A DNA stretch of 10,043 bases from Alphaproteobacteria bacterium (GTDB lineage Bacteria; Pseudomonadota; Alphaproteobacteria; UBA9219), in contig JAQUUS010000036.1 in the NCBI GenBank assembly GCA_028693775.1, forward strand, positions 1-10,043. Reading direction: 5' to 3'. Position 1 is the first letter of the stretch. Each line of letters begins with the position of its first letter. Under the pieces are notes generated by a model. It ran no database searches, was not told the origin of the DNA, and saw only the letters and a list, made by a program, of their open reading frames with translations. Made by a program: the position numbers and the translations under genes. Shown one piece after another: positions 7,168 through 10,043 of the stretch.

Positions 7168-8423
7168 TCGACACGCTCGCCGCCGGGACCCCCAAGGCCA
7201 TGCGCCTGCACATCGGCATCATGGGCCGCATGAACGTGGGCAAATCGTCGTTCATGAACATGCTGGCGGGACAAGACGTCGCCATCACCTCCCCGCAAGC
7301 GGGCACCACAACCGACGTGGTCGAAAAAACGATGGAGCTTCTGCCGCTGGGCCCTGTCGTTTTGATGGACACGGCAGGCCTCGACGACTCCTCGGCGCTG
7401 GGCGAAGCGCGTATCGGCAAAGCGCGCAAAGCGATGCAGCGCATGGACGCGCTCGCAATCGTAACATCCCCCAACGACTGGAGCGACTTCGAAGACGCGC
7501 TTGTCAACGAAGCGCGCGCCAAAAGCCTCCCGGTGCTTGCCGTGGTCAACAAAACGGATCTGGCCGAGCCGTCGACCGAATTCCTCGCCCTGCTCGATGT
7601 GAAAAAACTTCCGTGGGTCGCGGGCTGTTCGACCGACGCCAAAACAGCCGAAAGCTTCAAAGCCGAATTCAAGGAACGCCTGCGCGGCGTTTTGCCCAAA
7701 CTGTTCGGCGCCGCGCCCGCGCTGGTGGGCGACCTCGTACCGTCCGGAGGCATGGCGGCGCTGGTGGTCCCCATCGACCTCGGCGCGCCGCAAGGCCGCT
7801 TGATCGTGCCGCAGGTGCAGGCGATCCGCGACCTGCTCGACAACGACGCCTCAACGCTCGTCGTCAAGGACCGGGAATATGCGGCCACGCTGGCGCGACT
7901 CAAACAGTTGCCCGATCTGGTGGTTTGCGACTCTCAGGTCGTCGCCCGCGTAGTCGCCGACACGCCCGAAAGCGTGCCGCTAACGACCTTCTCGATCCTC
8001 TTCGCGCGTTTCAAGGGCGATCTCTCGGCGCAGGCCCGGGGGGCAGCGGCTATCGACACGCTGAAAGACGGCGACAAGGTCCTGATCGCCGAAGGCTGCT
8101 CGCACCATCCGCTGGAAGACGACATCGGCCGCGTCAAAATTCCGCGCTGGCTGCGGCAATATACGGGAAAGAACCTGACGGTCGACTCCGTCGCCGGGCA
8201 CGATTTTCCCGAAAACCTGCAAGACTACAAGCTCGTGATCCATTGCGGCGGCTGCGTGATGACGCCGCAGGAAATGTCCTCGCGCCTTCGCGCCGCAGGG
8301 CACAAGGACGTGCCGATGACGAATTACGGAGTCGCGATTTCAGCCCTGCAAGGCGTCCTGCGCCGGGCGCTTTCGCCCTTCCCCGCCGCGCTGGCCGCCT
8401 ACGAAGAAGCCCGGAAAGCCTGA
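7164..8423 (+). CDS. hydF: [FeFe]-hydrogenase H-cluster maturation GTPase HydF
   Basis: This 419-residue protein is the scaffold that holds the two-iron subcluster built with HydE and HydG and passes it to apo-HydA in the cytoplasm. The N-terminal GTPase domain has the P-loop GRMNVGKSS (21-29), the switch I AGTTTD (46-51), DTAG (69-72) and NKTD (129-132). A middle dimerisation region (about 185-300) is followed by the [4Fe-4S] domain with C312-S-H314 and H360-C-G-G-C364, matching the family CxH...HCxxC pattern. All key residues are present, so the protein should be functional. The ATG at 7164 is supported by the 4-bp overlap with the lyase gene and by the typical start, RLHIGIMGRMNVGKS. The stop codon is part of a short hairpin shared with the converging gene. 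hydA, hydE and hydG are not in the window. A strictly [FeFe]-hydrogenase-specific gene implies hydrogen metabolism in this organism. Confidence 0.96.
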   Translation: MIDTLAAGTPKAMRLHIGIMGRMNVGKSSFMNMLAGQDVAITSPQAGTTTDVVEKTMELLPLGPVVLMDTAGLDDSSALGEARIGKARKAMQRMDALAIVTSPNDWSDFEDALVNEARAKSLPVLAVVNKTDLAEPSTEFLALLDVKKLPWVAGCSTDAKTAESFKAEFKERLRGVLPKLFGAAPALVGDLVPSGGMAALVVPIDLGAPQGRLIVPQVQAIRDLLDNDASTLVVKDREYAATLARLKQLPDLVVCDSQVVARVVADTPESVPLTTFSILFARFKGDLSAQARGAAAIDTLKDGDKVLIAEGCSHHPLEDDIGRVKIPRWLRQYTGKNLTVDSVAGHDFPENLQDYKLVIHCGGCVMTPQEMSSRLRAAGHKDVPMTNYGVAISALQGVLRRALSPFPAALAAYEEARKA

Positions 8424-8434
8424 GCGAAGCTCAG
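8420..8434. terminator. Hairpin with GCGAAGC apex containing both converging stop codons
   Basis: CTGAGC-GAA-GCTCAG forms a perfect 6-bp stem with a GAA loop. The hydF TGA (8421-8423) lies in the left arm, and the stop of the minus-strand repeat-protein gene (8431-8433) lies in the right arm. The apex GCGAAGC is a known exceptionally stable mini-hairpin sequence in DNA. There is no T-run on either side, so it is not a classical intrinsic terminator. It could mark 3' ends, pause polymerase or protect both transcripts. The structure is directly visible; the function is inferred. Confidence 0.45.
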
Positions 8435-9702
8435 TCGTTATCCAGCCCCGGTTCCTTGCCCGGCTTCGCGGCACGACCGGGCTTTTGAGGCGAGCTGTTC
8501 GCCGTCTCCAGAGCACCCTTTGCCATCTTCGCAAGCGCGGAAAGTCCTTGCGCCTCCAAAAGCTCGACATGCTTTTCGCCCAAGCCCTCGGCAGGCAGGA
8601 AAGACGGCATCCTCTCGGAACCGACTACGCGTTCAACGGCGACAAAGAAGAAATTCTGAAATTCCAACATCTTTTTCAAAGCTTCTGGCTTCGACATGAA
8701 ATTTTCGTCTTCTCTCTTCATCTTCATGAGTTCGTCGAAGAGAACGTCTCTTCTGGTATCTTCGGCCACGGTCAGGTTCTCGGCGAACCGTTTCATCTCA
8801 TTTCCGGAGCATCCGTATTCCACATTTTCGTAAGCCCTGTCGATCGCCTTCAAAATGGGATCGACGTCTTCCTTGCTCAGTTCGGGATAGGACACGTCCG
8901 CCGACAACTCCTTCTTTACGGCCAAGGCATCCCCGAAAATCTTCGCAAGGCTGTTGAACTTGCAAGCCTCGAGAAATTTGACGCGTTGTTCGGTCATTCC
9001 CTCGGTCACGGCCAGAGCCGCCAGTCTTTCGGCGGGAACGGCGCGCTCCATAACGGAAAAAGAGAATTCGAAGGAGGCAAGGGACTTCATGATCCGCCAC
9101 GGCGAACCGTTCAGGTCCGCGCCCGTAATGCTGCGTTTTATTTCATCCCGAAAAAACCCGTAGAGCCTGTCGTTTTCTTCCTCGGTGGACTCAGCGTTGA
9201 TCCGGTCCTTCTCCTCCGGCAAAAATTCGGCGTTCAGGTTCTTGGTCGTATTTTCAATAGCCCTGTTAATCGCCCTCGCATCGTCATAGGTCAACCGCGC
9301 CTCAGCTTGCGGAACGACGCCCTCCTTCGCATCCCTGAAAACCCCGGCCAGCCACACGCACTTCTGGTCCTCAAGAAACCGGATGTGCTCATCGGTCACT
9401 TTTTCGATCACAACCAGTTCAAGCAGCTTCTTCCGGGTCACGGCGCGTTCGAACGAAGGCAGGACGATTTCGTTGATCATCAATCCCTTCAACAGCAACT
9501 CCGGGGAATCAGACGAAAGATTTTTCTCGACGATGGCGTCCATCATCTCGTTTGTAATTTCTTTCACCTTTCGGGATTCCTCAGGCATAAGAGCCTCTGA
9601 CGCGTCAAGCCTTTCCTGAGAGGAAAGCGTCAGTTCGAACTTCCTGGCCATCTCGTAAAGAGCATCGATGAGAACTTTAAGATTTTCGTATGTCGCTTCC
9701 AT
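8431..9702 (-). CDS. Unrecognised helical protein with three tandem ~135-residue repeats
   Basis: I do not recognise this 423-residue protein. It is charged, probably all-alpha, and has no signal peptide or membrane segment, so it is likely cytoplasmic. Three copies of one module cover residues 1 to about 400. Anchors recur at offsets of 134 and 138: A14/A148/A286, P67/P201/P339, ER at 85-86/219-220/357-358, FLE or LLE at 109-111/243-245/381-383, and LA at 118-119/252-253/390-391. The identity between copies is low outside these anchors, so the duplications are old. A Pro/Lys/Gly-rich tail (403-423) follows. The start is supported by an AGGAG (9711-9715) with good spacing. It follows a second repeat-protein gene by 24 bp on the same strand and ends 7 bp from hydF, converging. 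Sample 60-base lines are about 50% GC here (9481-9540) and about 72% in hydF (7681-7740), which may mean foreign origin or relaxed codon choice. Confidence 0.8.
   Translation of the reverse strand: MEATYENLKVLIDALYEMARKFELTLSSQERLDASEALMPEESRKVKEITNEMMDAIVEKNLSSDSPELLLKGLMINEIVLPSFERAVTRKKLLELVVIEKVTDEHIRFLEDQKCVWLAGVFRDAKEGVVPQAEARLTYDDARAINRAIENTTKNLNAEFLPEEKDRINAESTEEENDRLYGFFRDEIKRSITGADLNGSPWRIMKSLASFEFSFSVMERAVPAERLAALAVTEGMTEQRVKFLEACKFNSLAKIFGDALAVKKELSADVSYPELSKEDVDPILKAIDRAYENVEYGCSGNEMKRFAENLTVAEDTRRDVLFDELMKMKREDENFMSKPEALKKMLEFQNFFFVAVERVVGSERMPSFLPAEGLGEKHVELLEAQGLSALAKMAKGALETANSSPQKPGRAAKPGKEPGLDND
8470..9702 (-). repeat. Three degenerate protein-level tandem repeats (period about 402 and 414 bp)
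   Basis: The repeat units correspond roughly to protein residues 1-134, 135-271 and 272-405. They are recognisable only after translation: each unit is a helix pair around A14-L15, then P67-x-x-x-x-K, ER, a 20-residue connector, FLE and LA. No nucleotide-level identity was noticed, so this is not a recent tandem duplication. Confidence 0.7.
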
Positions 9703-9710
9703 AATATTGC

Positions 9711-9716
9711 TCCTTT
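9711..9716 (-). promoter_or_regulatory. Shine-Dalgarno for the three-repeat gene
   Basis: On the minus strand, AAGGAG lies about eight bases before the ATG at 9702 and follows an A/T-only run of about 10 bases in the 24-bp gap after the upstream gene's stop. It supports the chosen start and separate initiation rather than strict coupling. Confidence 0.75.
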
Positions 9717-9726
9717 TTAAAAAAAA

Positions 9727-10043
9727 TCAGGGATTCGGAACGTCCGGCTGCATGCCCCTTGCGAAGGTTCGTCTTTGTCCGGCCCGTTTCTGGGCGTTAT
9801 AGGCTTTCGTATAGGCTTCGAGATGCTCGGGATCGAGCATGCCCCGGCGGCTCATGTAAGCCCTGTCCGCCAATTCATCGGGCGTCTCCTCGAAAATCCC
9901 GCCGGACTCCGCAAAAGCTTCGATAACCTTCGCGCTCTTGAAGCCGACCATCATCGCGACGGTTTCGCCGAATTTGTTTTTCTTGTCGCTAAAAATCCCG
10001 CCTGCCCGCGCATAGGCCCGGATGGCTTCCTCGGGATCGTACA
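9727..10043 (-). CDS. Unrecognised repeat protein, C-terminal 105 residues (5' end outside window)
   Basis: The minus-strand frame is open to the right edge, so the ATG at 9954 is probably internal and the gene begins beyond the window. About 104 complete residues are visible. A helical repeat with a period of 33-34 residues is clear. AIRAYARAGGIF recurs as VIEAFAESGGIF, with the two GGIF motifs 33 residues apart, and DPEEAIRAY recurs as DPEHLEAY 68 residues later. The tail ends with a basic KRAGQRRTFARG stretch and DVPNP. The period is that of solenoid helical-hairpin repeats such as TPR or PPR, but the motif is neither of those as far as I can tell. It lies 24 bp upstream of the three-repeat gene on the same strand and is probably co-transcribed with it. 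The function is unknown. Confidence 0.7.
   Translation of the reverse strand, partial: YDPEEAIRAYARAGGIFSDKKNKFGETVAMMVGFKSAKVIEAFAESGGIFEETPDELADRAYMSRRGMLDPEHLEAYTKAYNAQKRAGQRRTFARGMQPDVPNP

Noticed and set aside
8485..9600. A 371-codon plus-strand frame opposite the three-repeat gene
   Set aside because: The minus-strand frame has a good ribosome binding site and a consistent three-fold protein repeat, while the plus-strand frame shows neither.

Overview
The window looks like chromosomal DNA from a GC-rich alphaproteobacterium that probably has an anaerobic or fermentative side. The lineage call rests on an alphaproteobacterial-type ComEC beside a divergent gltX and an EpmA of the GenX type. 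The metabolic hint is an intact hydF, the maturation GTPase of [FeFe]-hydrogenase. No marker here fixes the genus.

Layout, left to right. (1) 1-1440, plus strand: the 3' end of a histone-deacetylase/AcuC-like amidohydrolase gene overlaps by 4 bp the start of epmA, the EF-P beta-lysine ligase family. This EpmA carries unusual substitutions in the amino-acid pocket. (2) 1609-2007, plus strand: a small exported LprI/DUF1311-type protein with its own strong ribosome binding site. It converges on gltX, and the two stop codons overlap. (3) 2004-3419, minus strand: gltX, glutamyl-tRNA synthetase. (4) 3478-5640, plus strand: comEC, divergent from gltX across 58 bp that contain a 14-bp palindrome. (5) 5767-8423, plus strand: an aspartate ammonia-lyase-like gene overlapping hydF by 4 bp. 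(6) 8431-10043, minus strand: two genes for unrecognised helical-repeat proteins. One is complete, with three copies of a module of about 135 residues. The other is the C-terminal end of a protein with a repeat of 33-34 residues and runs off the right edge.

How the genes may work together. The lyase and hydF are translationally coupled. HydF is the scaffold that carries the two-iron subcluster to HydA, and the lyase could release ammonia close to H-cluster assembly; that link is an inference. The deacetylase and epmA are also coupled, but no shared pathway is established. EpmA and GltX both belong to translation. The two repeat proteins are 24 bp apart, probably co-transcribed, and visibly lower in GC than hydF.

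The most notable items are the three-fold repeat protein and its repeat-protein neighbour, the altered EpmA pocket, the hydF-coupled lyase with altered substrate motifs, and a compact hairpin that contains the stop codons of both hydF and the converging repeat gene. I saw no rRNA, tRNA, CRISPR array, insertion sequence or attachment site, and no gene-free gap longer than 168 bp.
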